The translations under genes were made by a program, and so were the position numbers. This document shows, piece after piece, positions 1 through 10,326 of a DNA stretch of 64,000 nucleotides. The notes beneath the pieces were generated by a model. The model had not been told where the DNA came from and made no database searches. It saw nothing but the letters and a program-made list of their open reading frames with translations. Each line of letters begins with the position of its first letter. The first letter of the stretch is position 1. The stretch is from Erythrocercus mccallii (Eukaryota > Chordata > Aves > Passeriformes > Dicruridae): positions 1 to 64,000 of the forward strand of contig VZRG01001946.1 of assembly GCA_013397435.1 (NCBI GenBank), read 5' to 3'.

Positions 1-856
1 TAAAGAGAATGCTAATTTTCACATACTCTTCTGACTATGTTTGCTTTAGCTCCTAAATGACATTAATGTAATCTGTTTCCATTGGGCAGGAAGATACCTC
101 TCTGACACTGTCATTAGTTTGTGCGTGGCAATGGCAATTTACAAATGCCACGACAAACGAGTAACTGGTGCTGCCCCTGAAGATATAGAATGCATCCCCT
201 GACAGAGCATCTCTTCCAGGTGACCTGACATCGAGACAAGGGCCGTGCCCAGCCCCAGCTCTCTGCTTTACAAACACGGCACACTACACCTCACAGCTCT
301 GAATGGCTGCTCAAAGCATCTGTTGCAAACCCAGGGCAGGTTTTCCTTTCTTCCTTTTGTCTTGCCCATAGCTTACAGAACGAATATCTCCACCTCCTGC
401 ATCCAGCCCTGCAAGGATAATAGGCTACAGCAAACTGCTTCTCCAGGATGCTGCAGGTAAACAAGACACACCTGTCTGCAGCCGTTATAACGAATTCAGC
501 GTTAGAAACACAGCATTAGCAAATAGTACAGGGGTGAAAAGACTATATCGAGTCCCAGGACAGAGCACAATTTTTTTTTTTTTTAAATTTATCCCTGCTG
601 TTCAGCCCAGACATTGCAGACCACGCCTGTGAACACCAGCACAGGTCTCCTCCTCCTAGGCTTCATTCTCCCCGAGCGGTCACTCCGCTGCCCTCCCCAG
701 GGCTGCCCTCGGCCAGCGGGGCAGCAGCCACCGCAGCCGAGGCGGGGGACACTCCGCGGGCAGCGGTGCAGGCTGTCCGCCACCGCCGCGAAGTTTCCCG
801 GTGCCAGCAGACGGTCCCCGTCCCCACCCCGCGAGGCGCACGGCTCGCACACTCAC
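1..856 (-). other. ARHGAP22: ARHGAP22 first intron (5' part, continues left)
   Basis: This is the sequence downstream, on the minus strand, of the ARHGAP22 first-exon donor at 856. It begins GTGAGT on that strand, a consensus donor. Bases 1-600 are ordinary AT-rich DNA with a run of T near 570-585. Bases 600-856 are GC-rich and belong to the CpG island. Several open frames here on both strands reflect the low stop density of GC-rich DNA and match nothing I recognise. No second ARHGAP22 exon is visible, so the intron leaves the window. Confidence 0.75.
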
Positions 857-890
857 CTCTCCTGGCCTGCCTGATCTTGGGACTCAGCAT
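857..890 (-). CDS. ARHGAP22: ARHGAP22 first coding exon (5' end of gene)
   Basis: ARHGAP22 is a Rho GTPase-activating protein with an N-terminal PH domain and a RhoGAP domain. In mammals it acts on Rac and is linked to endothelial cells and to cell migration. Seen here: an ATG at 890-888 followed by MLSPKIRQARR, then one extra base and a consensus donor (G|GTGAGT, intron from 856 leftwards). Those 11 residues match, from memory, the start of the long mammalian ARHGAP22 isoform, whose next residue after RR also needs a codon beginning with G. The exon is therefore phase 1, as expected. The ATG has A at -3. The exon sits in a CpG island, as expected for a promoter-proximal exon. PH and GAP domains would be encoded left of the window. 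The match is short, but identity, phase, donor, CpG island and the WDFY4 neighbour all agree. Confidence 0.87.
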
Positions 891-917
891 GCTCCCGGCT
901 GGGCGCTGCCCGCAGCC

Positions 918-950
918 TCAGCGCCCGGCCCCGGCCGCCGCCCCGCGCAT
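918..950 (-). other. upstream ORF in the ARHGAP22 leader (10 codons)
   Basis: On the minus strand an ATG at 950-948 opens a short frame of ten codons (MRGAAAGAGR) ending in TGA at 920-918, 27 nt before the main ATG at 890. The uATG has G at -3 and C at +4, a moderate context. If the transcript starts upstream of 950, ribosomes would meet this uORF first, and it could damp ARHGAP22 translation. The frame is seen directly; its use is inferred. Confidence 0.45.
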
Positions 951-1011
951 CGCCGCCGCTCCAGCCCTGCCTCGGGGGCGACGCTTCACGCGGGGCTGAA
1001 TAAACCCTAAT

Positions 1012-1136
1012 GCATTATTTATCCGGCCTCGAATTAATTCCCATCCGAAGTAGGCATGAAGTGTCTCGGTAATTAGTGCCGATAGATCAGCGGCGCGCAG
1101 ACACGAGGGCCGGCCCCGGCTCCCGCCGCTAATTGG
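1012..1136 (-). promoter_or_regulatory. candidate core promoter elements for ARHGAP22
   Basis: On the minus strand an inverted CCAAT pentamer (ATTGG on plus at 1132-1136) lies about 110 bases upstream of an AT-rich TATA-like box, ATAAATAA (plus TTATTTAT at 1015-1022), the only AT-rich patch inside the CpG island. If the box is functional, transcription would start near 985-990, giving a leader of roughly 95-100 nt before the ATG at 890. This is inference from position and motif only. CpG-island promoters often start at several positions without TATA. Confidence 0.35.
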
Positions 1137-2923
1137 CCGCGCGGCCGTGTGATCGATGTGCCGCTTGCGGGGAGCCGCGCTCAGCCCCGCTCCGAGCTGC
1201 CGCTTCCTCCGGCGGCGTGCGCTCAACAGATGCTTTCACTCGACAAGGATCACATCAGAAGCTGAACCTGATTTTGCGGGGTTTCTTCTGCGCTGGAAGA
1301 AATACCAGGCGCGCTGGTCCCGAGGGCAGCGGCGTGCTAGGCAACCTGCTGTGCCCTGCATCCCTCCCGGGGAGGCGGCATCCCGGTCAGAGCTGGGGGG
1401 CCGAGGGAGAAGCGACCCACAGCTCGCTGCGAGAGAGAAAAACATCTCTCGCCTACACAGACTGACTCGCAGGATGGGCACAAAGAAATGTCTTCGTTAC
1501 ATTTTACGTTACATTCCATCTTAGCACCCATCATTTTTAATTGTACTGTTTGCTAAGCTCACCCCCACCCGTACTCAGGAGGGAGGCAAGTCTGCAGTTC
1601 TGCGATCAGTAATGAAGAGGAGGAAAGGACAAATGTTTTTAAAATAGAGAGAAACTATTAAATAGTATCTATAAAATATACAATAGATAATTGGATGATA
1701 ATTGCATCTGAATAATGGACATATCCTGACCCTGGACTGCTCGTAGCTCTATCTGCCTAGCAGTTCCTTCTATGAGTGCCAAAAACGAGTAAATACTTCT
1801 CTGGCAGTGTACGTGCCCTGCAGTATCACCCTGCAGGTTTATATTGCTGAGTTGTACTGACAAAAAGCATCTGAGATTGGCACTTTTCTGCTCTTCCAAG
1901 ATCTATCATATCTTGAATATTGAATGCTGGCTATCAAGTTATATCTCCAATACTAGAAGAGGTTCTCTGGCTCTTTACAGAAATTGTACTTCTCAATGTG
2001 CAGACTGCAGCACTGGCTAAGGTGTTTTGGACCTTCAGCTGCTGGTTTCACCAGCAGCTTATAAGTGATTGTAAATCTTTGAGGTCACGGTGGCATGAAC
2101 TCAAACTTACACACCTGTAAGCAAGGATAGAAGTGGGATCTGAACTACTGTCTCAGTTCTGAACACACAGCCTCCTGTAGTTATCTCCCCACTAATCATC
2201 TGTTTTAGCTGGGTTTCAGCACAATGAAGAATAGCTAACTGGTAATCCCTTGGCCAGCAAACTTAGCAAGTGTTCTGATACTGTGGATAAGCAGAAGGAG
2301 CGTCAGCAGAGGGATGTTACGTACCTGCCTTTCTGTTCAGCCTGAGACCCTGGGTCAAAAAGTCATTCCAACTAACCATTTAATAGAACTCCTTTTCTTT
2401 CCATATTTTTAGCAATTCCTGTCTGTTTTGGTGCTGTTTATACACATCATTTTGCAGTTTGAGCAGGAAGTCAAAAGGTGTGTACAGTAAACATGACAAG
2501 GGATAACATTGACTGAACTTTTAACCTCATGGGAAGCACAGAACACTTCATCCTGCTAAGTCACTTCCCATGAAAACGTGATTTACCCTCTGGGAAAAAA
2601 TTATATAATGTGACCTATATAAATAATTATTATGTTTATGAGTAAAAGGAAAACATTCAAGCCCAGTTCAACACTAAATGCTAACTTCTATGCTTTTCTT
2701 GTTAAAAAAATACTCAATGCAAATAGAAACATTCATTTTGACCCTGTTTTGGTTTGACTTAATTTCAGCCCTTCTTAAAGAAATTTTCAAAGCATAAACA
2801 TTAAATGATTTTTTAAAGACTAGGAAAGTGGGGAGGTTCTCTCCATTTAAGTACTGGTCTGAAGTTCAGGTCTGCAATTCTCAGTCACTATTTGGGGGGA
2901 CTAAACTGCTTGCCAAGGAAAGG

Positions 2924-3000
2924 AAAACAAACCAAATTAAAACAAACAAGCCAGGTGAGGAAATAAAAACCAAACCAAACCACAACACAACAAAACAATC
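2924..3000 (+). repeat. CAAAC-rich low-complexity tract
   Basis: A run made almost only of A and C on the plus strand, with imperfect CAAAC and AACCAAACC-type units and very little G or T. Such tracts are common simple repeats in bird DNA. The minus-strand frame crossing it is a product of this composition, not a gene. Confidence 0.7.
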
Positions 3001-3256
3001 ACCTCCATCAAGCGTTGCCACACTAGCTGCAATGCCTTTGTCTGAAAATGTAGAGAAATGGTTCCTCAAAGAAACACTAATAGAGCCAGTAGGAAGGTAG
3101 CACAAGTTTCCAGAAGGAACCAGACACTATGGAATGTTTAATTCCTAAAGCTTCTATACTAAACTGTTTCAACTGAGCAAGATAAATGGGACAAATTATC
3201 TCAACAGTTTGTATTTTATTTCCCTGTGTGAGTTTAACAGCTCTTTTCCTTCCCAG

Positions 3257-3405
3257 CAGCAGAGATGTTGTCCCATGTAAGCGAACTGAAAACAGGAGAA
3301 ACCTGTGATGTGATCCTGAAGTGCATTAATAGCCTTAACGGCCCCAGTAGAGCTGACATGGTCACCATCCACACCCTCTGCCCACAGGTCCAGGATCTCT
3401 ACTGA
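3257..3405 (+). other. unassigned 46-codon ORF behind an acceptor-like site
   Basis: A pyrimidine-rich stretch ending in CCCAG at 3256 looks like a strong 3' splice site. From ATG 3265 an open frame runs 46 codons to TGA at 3403-3405 (starting MLSHVSELKTGETCDVILK, ending PQVQDLY). Composition is balanced and not obviously repeat-derived. I do not recognise the protein. It could be a terminal exon of an unrecognised transcript, a decayed retrocopy fragment, or chance. It is not a known part of ARHGAP22 (wrong strand) or WDFY4 (the frame ends in a stop). Confidence 0.25.
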
Positions 3406-6400
3406 AGCCCAGGCTTGGATTCTTGTCTAGCTTAAACTGTGTAGTAGGAACATTAATCTTAGACACACAACAGTGTGTGTATAGTGATGTATGAATTTGG
3501 ATTATAATCTATAGACTGTTTTTTCAGCTAGACCTTACATCTCCCTCAATGTTGCGGATCTACCTAGTAATTGGAAGATTCTGTCTGGTTCTGGCCATCA
3601 CTATTGTACATAATTCTCACTCTCTAGCTGTGGGGTGTTTTCCTAGCTTGGCCCTAGACCTGCTCCTTCAGCATCACAAATGTGTTTGATGCACTAGAGT
3701 TTTGATTGAACCTGGCCATTTCTAAATCTTTCCTCCTTACTTCATTCAAGTACTCTGGGGACTACGGCCTGCTCTGCTATGCTCTCCCCTCTCTCATCCT
3801 TAGGGAGAAAAGGGGGTTTGCTGGTCATTCTATTTCAGAGCGGGGCTCTAAGGGTTGTCCCATTTAGCAGGCTTCTTAGAGTGACTAAGGAAGCTGCTGG
3901 GTTGTAGGCAATAGAGCTTTTATGACTGATCTGAGTCGAGAGGGGCATACCCGATGGCTTGGGATACCAAAGAGACAATGTGTACCAGTTATTGCAAACC
4001 ACTACTCTCATGGTTATATCCCTCTGCTTGGTCAAATCCAGAATGAAAGTCTGTTGTAGAGCACTAAGCATGTATTAGGATAGAAAATAGAAATCAGTTG
4101 GCTAATCACATACTGAAGAACTGCTACTATGTGACTCTTATGTGAATCTAAAAATAAATGTGGTCTTTAATTATCTGCTGCCTTTTTTGAATGTGAAAAA
4201 ACTCTTCTGTCTATCACAAATGTTCCCCATTGATGGTTAAGCACACAACATGAAGGCAGGTGATATGACCTAGGGATTAAAGATCTTAAGGAGAGTGAGG
4301 AAATGGGCTCTTTTGTCTTAATGACAGCTGATTTCCATGACTGCAAGCAAGATATTAAATCCCAGGCCGTGTCCATATTAATGCAGTGTTTTGAGATCTG
4401 GGATTGGCAAGTGCTATCTAACTGTAGAGGATGATAATAAGTTACTGCAGCAGGGACACTCACAGAAGATATGATTCATGTGTTGGCGCCAAGGCTGATG
4501 ACTGGAGGCTATGAAACACGGCGGGTGCTCGAGACGGAAGAGTGCGTGGGCCAGTGAAGTTGCTGAAGCTGTTATGAGGCGGATTGAATGGATCTCTGTT
4601 TCCCCAGGCTGCACACACAGCATGCTGTCACCTACCAATTATCACGCCACATATCCTTTTTTCCTCCTCCTCATCTTCTGGTTCCATCTGCAGGCCAAGG
4701 ACTTGTTGTAACTAGCTGAATGATAACATTTTCTTTGCTCATCAGCATGATGCAGCTGGATCATAGCCCAAGATCAAATCACCCTGGACTTTAGCCCCAC
4801 TGAATTTCAGATCCAGTTTATTTAGACTGTAACCAAAATTGCAATCTGTTCTAATATGTTATAAAATGGAGTTCATGGAAACGGGTCCAGAGAAACAAGG
4901 AAAGACTGTGGTGTGTCTGTTTTGAGATCAATAACTGCAGCAACATTTCTTCTGCAAGGCAAGTTTGAATGGTTATGTATTCAGGAACTGTGAAATTCTG
5001 CTGAGGTAGTTTGTGCATAAATTAACAACTTTTAAGCATCTAATGACCAGAAGGAATTTCAATTTGATACAGCCCTTGCTTACAGGCTGAGTGATCAACA
5101 CTTGAAACCTCTTGATGCTGATGATGCCAGCTGGTTTTCCAGGTGAAAAAGGCTACTGGTGTTTCAGCTGCCAGTAACCAGTGATTTTACTGGCAGTCTT
5201 AGGGCTTAAAGTAAGAAACTATCAAACCCTGAAGAGAGAATTTTCCTGTTCTTCTTTGAAGATGGCCTCTTTAGCAAACTGATAATGCAGAATGGGGAAA
5301 GCTGTGTAGATGTTCTAGAGCAGCTCTGGAAACAACTGGAAGCTCAAAGGTATCTTTGAGGAAGAAAAGGTAATACAGGAAAAAATTTAGTTCAGGGATT
5401 ATCTAATGCCAAGGGACAAGGAATGGAACAATTTCTTTAGGTTTGGCTGTAAAGTAAGGAAATGCATAAGCCTAATGACATCTTAGACTTCCCAGGGGTA
5501 ACGCTAACTGCAGGAGGCAGTGAATGTGCCAAACACATCACAAATGCTAGGAAAGGACAGAACTATGATCTTAAAGAGCTACATTCAGGAATGAGGGCTA
5601 AGGGGGAGACTAAGCAAGAATAATTTTTAATGCTTTTCAGAATGAAACTAGGGAATTTCTGGGTGTCTTTATTACTCTTTTATAGTCGATGTGCCTTCCT
5701 ATCTAGTCACATTCCACCAATAGGTGAGGAGTAATTAATCTTTGATTTCAGGATGTAAGAGAGACTCTCTAGAGAGCAGCTGTAGCTTGAGAGAAGCCTA
5801 TAAGACAGCTGCCTTGGACTTCAGTTGGACAAGAAACTACCCTGCAGAGATATTCCTGGCACACTTTAATTTTTTTCTCCTCTGCAGTGGTGAACATATA
5901 CCAAGTGTACCTATCCCCCTCTAAGATCTCACCTATTACTAATGGAAATACCTTAATGTAATCCAAATTTATTCAAAAGTGTGCCCTGTAAGAAAAATAG
6001 ATATTTTACATAAGTGGCCTGCAAAAACACCTTGAGAATTGTATGTTATCTTTCATAGTAGATTAAAAAAGCATGACATGGATTTCTTTCCCTTTTTTGT
6101 TTATACTTGACAAGCATCAGAGATGTTGATGTGCCCTTTCTGACTTTGTTATAAACAGTAATCTCTGACCACATCAAGGTGCACTGTTCTAAGGAGAAGT
6201 GAAACATTTGACAGAAATTTTCAGCTTTTTAGAAACTGTTAGGCAGTACAATTGAAGAGGTGGTAAAAAAAAAAGATAGACAATTCTGAATGATCTGATA
6301 AAGATTTCCAAATATGTTTTGTAATGAACCTTTATATATTACAGGGAAGCAAGGCTTAGATCATGAATAGGTATTTGAAGAACTTTCTTAAGAGCAGTAA

Positions 6401-7029
6401 GTGTCTTATATATCCAGATATTCTAGATTTCATAAACAGGGAGACGAAGTGTGTTCCTAGTTTTTAATTTTTTTTATATTTTCTCTTTTGTCTTTGTGGC
6501 ATTATCCTTATTATACTAGGATCAGAAATTATAGTACTTTAGTACTAGAAACTCCTGCTGATGCCATATTCCTAAACGTGTCTGCAAGCAAAGTTTCCTT
6601 TGGTAATGAAGGTGAACATAAGGATACTGAGACAGCGTGGCTCCGAGTATTGCATCCCACTTGTTTTTCACAGGACAAGGAGATAAATATAGAATGGGTA
6701 CTAGTTGTATGGACAACCAGTGCCCATCCTAATTTTGTGCCTAGATTATAGCTTTATCTAGGTGGCAGAGGGAAATCTTTCAACCGTTGCAATATCTACT
6801 GGGGATGTGTCAGGGCAGATCAGAGACTTTGAATTATTTGGTTCTGCTCTGTACAAGATCTAGTGGGAATTTTCCAATCTGAAATAAGATGACAATGACA
6901 CTACAGCTTGTGTCTCACAGTGAGATAAAATGGAGTTAACACAATCAAAGTACACAGAAATCATTTTTCCCCAATTATATTTGGTTTGAAATATGTTTCA
7001 CATCTGAATAAGGATTACTCAGACTATTG

Positions 7030-7430
7030 AGGACTAAGACACCTCTCCTACAAGGAAAAGCTGAGGGAGACAGACTTGCTTAATCTGGCAAAAAGGCTAA
7101 TAGAGGAATCTAATATCAACCCACAAGTAGTTAAAGAACTTTTTCAGAGTATAAAATCAAACACCTGGTAGTACAGATGTCAAAACACAAAAAGCAATGC
7201 CCCCAAGCTTGGACCTTAGGAACTCAAACTGGAGCCCAGAAAAACTTTTTGACCAGGAGGATGATGATGCAGCACTGGGACAGATCCCTGCAGAGCAGGG
7301 GAGATGTCAGCCTTCAGAGGTTTTTAAGATTATTAGATTAGTCTGGTTTCAGTGCTACTTCTGTTCCAAGCAGAAGGATGGACTAAGTAACTTCCAGAGA
7401 TCCCTTCTGTCAACATTTTTGTGTGCCTCT
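7030..7430 (+). mobile_element. old, diverged CR1 LINE 3' fragment
   Basis: Several blocks in the right order match the remembered CR1 3' end: a CTCCTACAAGGAAAAGCTGAGGGAGA block near 7050, a TTGGACCTTAGGAA block near 7208, ACTTTTTGACCAGGAGGATG near 7245, a CAGCACTGGGACAG block near 7270, a GAGGTTTTTAAGATTA block near 7317 and an AGAAGGATGGACTA block near 7371. It is plus-oriented, 5'-truncated and without the usual 8-bp tail repeats. The spacing contains indels, so this is an older copy than the one at 62.4 kb. It encodes nothing intact. Confidence 0.75.
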
Positions 7431-10229
7431 CTTAATGCCTCTTTTCTGCAGCTACATCTTTTGATCTAACAAAATGCTATTTTCTCTCTAGCCCTTGCCT
7501 TACTATCACCTTCAGATCACCATAGATCTGAGAGGGCTGCTACTGCTGTCAAATCAAGGAAATCACAGTTGAAGATTTTCTCTTCATTATTGCCTCTTTT
7601 AAATGGGTGAGTCTTCTCACAGAAATTCTCTGTAAAATGTATTCTGATCTTTCTGAACTTAATTTCCTGATTCTAATACAGAAAAGCAATTGAAGGTTAA
7701 ATTTAAATCATGTGAGAGTGCTCACAAGCTTCCCATCAAGATATATGCTTAACTGACCTGCTGGATCAGAATTTACTGGAGTAGTTCACATTGTTTGGAT
7801 TTTGAATTACGTAAGCAAAGCATCTCAAACTTCAAAATGAAGTGTCTTAACATGACCAAGTCTCAGTTAACTGTTCTCTTGTGCTGACATCTCTGATTCT
7901 CATTGTATTACCTGCATAGTTATGCACTCTGCTCCAATCACCTAACAAAATTTTCCAGATTGAGCTTCTTTACGATTACTGAGACAGGTAGGATGTAAAA
8001 GCCTGGAGAAATTATTAATTTCTCACTTGTTCATCTGTTTCTATACACCCCCAGACCTTCCCTGCACCTTTGAGAACAGTGACAGCAATATATCCTTTGG
8101 CAAGGAGCTGCAGGGCCTCATGAATCAGCTGCACAAAACACAGTAACCTGGGCAATTGATAATCCTGTCACCTATGGGCCTGGAAGAAATGAGGTCCTTG
8201 GCTGGCAGAGGAGATAAAGAAATGCATTATTTAAAACTTGAATGCCATCTCTGCAGAATGAATGTAACTTTTTTTTTTTTTAGTGGCAGGAATCACAGAG
8301 CAGTGCATGCATATTTTAGGCACCAGGGACTGAAACTGGCATCTTCAGGAAGGCATCTCCTCCTGCTGCCTCGGGGAAAAATATAGTCATTTAGGCAGAT
8401 CTGATTCAAAATGAAACTAGGGTGAAAACTGGAGGCTAGGTGAAAAATGGAAGGAGCTAAAAATTTCAAATGTGCTATTATTTTAACACTGACCCATTTT
8501 TCTTCTGTTTCAAATCATTTGAAGCAGAGAAGAAGAAAATAATGATATTAAAATAGATTTGTTAATGACTTCCAGACTTGGGTTTTGGAGGCCCAGGTAC
8601 TATTTGTGGCTCTGCCACTGGCTGGGTATGTAATTTCAATTCTTAACGTTACTGTTTCCAGCCAGCGAAACGGAGTCTGTAAAACTGACCTCTCTGATAA
8701 GCTTTTCAAGATGCATGGAAGAAAAATTCCCAATCAAATATGTTAAATATAAGAAATAATACTTATTATATGAAAGTGCTATCTGAAAATATGTTCCCAT
8801 GAATATTTTTGGATCAAAATGTAATGGAAAAAATGTGATAATATTTAAAAAATATTTTCAACCTCTCCATGGGTGAAAAGAGTTTAGGAATCATAGTATT
8901 TTAAAGCACCATCCATTTTAGAACAGATATTATCCTATGAAAGGTTGGTAATCAGCATCTTGTTTACAAGGACACCAGTTTCCTGAAAGATGACAAATGC
9001 TTCTTCCCTTTGCCTACCCCAGTATTCATATGTGGAGCAGACTCAGTTGGATTATCCAACTGTTTATTTGTACAAATGTCTTCTCAGGTATGTCCTTGTG
9101 TGGAGGTTGTCCACTCATAGCTCCAGTATAATGGGTCTGCATAGAGATACTCCATTTGAAAAATCAGAAATCTGCAGGACCAAAAAAAATTCTCATAATT
9201 CTAAACTCTTAACAAGATTCCTAAGCTATGTTCCTGCAGGGAATTTCAACTTGGAAAAAATAAGGTACTGAAAAGTTCTATGTTGCTGGACTTCCAGAGA
9301 GAACTGAACTACTCATTAAAGTTTTATGAATGGGATTTTTGTTTTGTTTAAAAGCAACCAAATAACCTTCTAAAAATCACCCACCTTAATTCCCCCAGTA
9401 TAATTTGTCTCAATATATTCTTGTTTGTTATCCTTCATTTAACCTTACTAATATTTTTGTTCAAGTTTTAAATGAAAAAATGCCTTTCTAAAACAAGAAT
9501 CAACTTAATTTTGAAAGTATCAAAAACCATTTTTTTACTAAATATCCCTTATGTTTTTTTCTTTTGCCAATGCTGACACAATTTAAAAGTAATTTGCTTC
9601 CTTCAGAGTTCCATTCTTCATCCACAATCTTTTATCTGCTCTGCCACATGCTGACACCTCTATAAGCTGCGTCCCTAAAGTGAGAAGGTCAGAGTACACC
9701 ACTGTTTTCTAAGTGGCTTCTGTAAGTGGCTTCTCTTCTGGGTGCCCAGCTAAAACTTATCCATTCCAGAGGTCGGTGGGAGTGTGAAAATGTAATCTAA
9801 ATGCTCAAATAGCTGAAGGCACATAAACAGGCAGGTGAGTGACTATATTTTGTGCTGTTACACTCTACTGTCTTGCTTTTTAAGCTGGTCTCAGGAAAAG
9901 AAATGCAATTCTAAGATGAAAATGAACTGTGTACTTGCAGGTGCATGAGGCCTGATGTAAGCCCTTGCAAGCCTTTCTGTTGTGCTGCCACCTCGTGACG
10001 CTCAGGGAGGATGGTGTCAATACAAAGGATACTCAGAATTTCCCATGCTACTGCTGAGAACCACAAAGTAATGTTCTCTGGAGCTCTGACAGAGGCTAAA
10101 AGGCTGTAAGGTACAGTTTCCTATTTAAGATCTATATGGACAAAACAGGCCTGTGGAAAAGGGAGAGCTCTGAATACCTCTGGCGGGAATGCTTGTATTG
10201 GGCAAAGGATGGCTGTCTGAATTTTTCAT

Positions 10230-10326
10230 CTTTCATCATCTCATTTGAGAAAAGGAAAAAGAAAATAGAAAATGAAAGTTTAGTGGAAAGGAAAAAGGAT
10301 AAGACATTAAACAGAAAAAAAAAAAT
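10230..10326 (+). repeat. purine-rich low-complexity block
   Basis: About 100 bases dominated by A and G (GAAAA/GGAAAAAG units) and ending in a run of A at about 10315-10325. No gene is associated with it; the short frames on either strand are composition artefacts. Confidence 0.6.

Larger units (their letters stand above)
660..1460. promoter_or_regulatory. CpG island, ARHGAP22 promoter region
   Basis: This block is clearly richer in G+C and in CpG than the rest of the window, with a short AT-rich interruption at about 1000-1060. It surrounds the ARHGAP22 first coding exon, so it is most simply the promoter and 5' leader of that gene on the minus strand. No exon is recognisable on the plus strand. 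WDFY4 coding starts about 19.5 kb away, so a bidirectional role is possible but unsupported. The edges are approximate because CpG counts were judged by eye. Confidence 0.75.

Noticed and set aside
589..1524. Many overlapping open frames of 60-120 codons on both strands
   Set aside because: They lie in the CpG island, where stop codons are rare. Only the 11-codon ARHGAP22 start on the minus strand has homology and a splice donor.
9711..9736. Short tandem duplication of a TAAGTGGCTTCT unit
   Set aside because: Two copies of about 13 bp, an ordinary replication-slippage product with no context.
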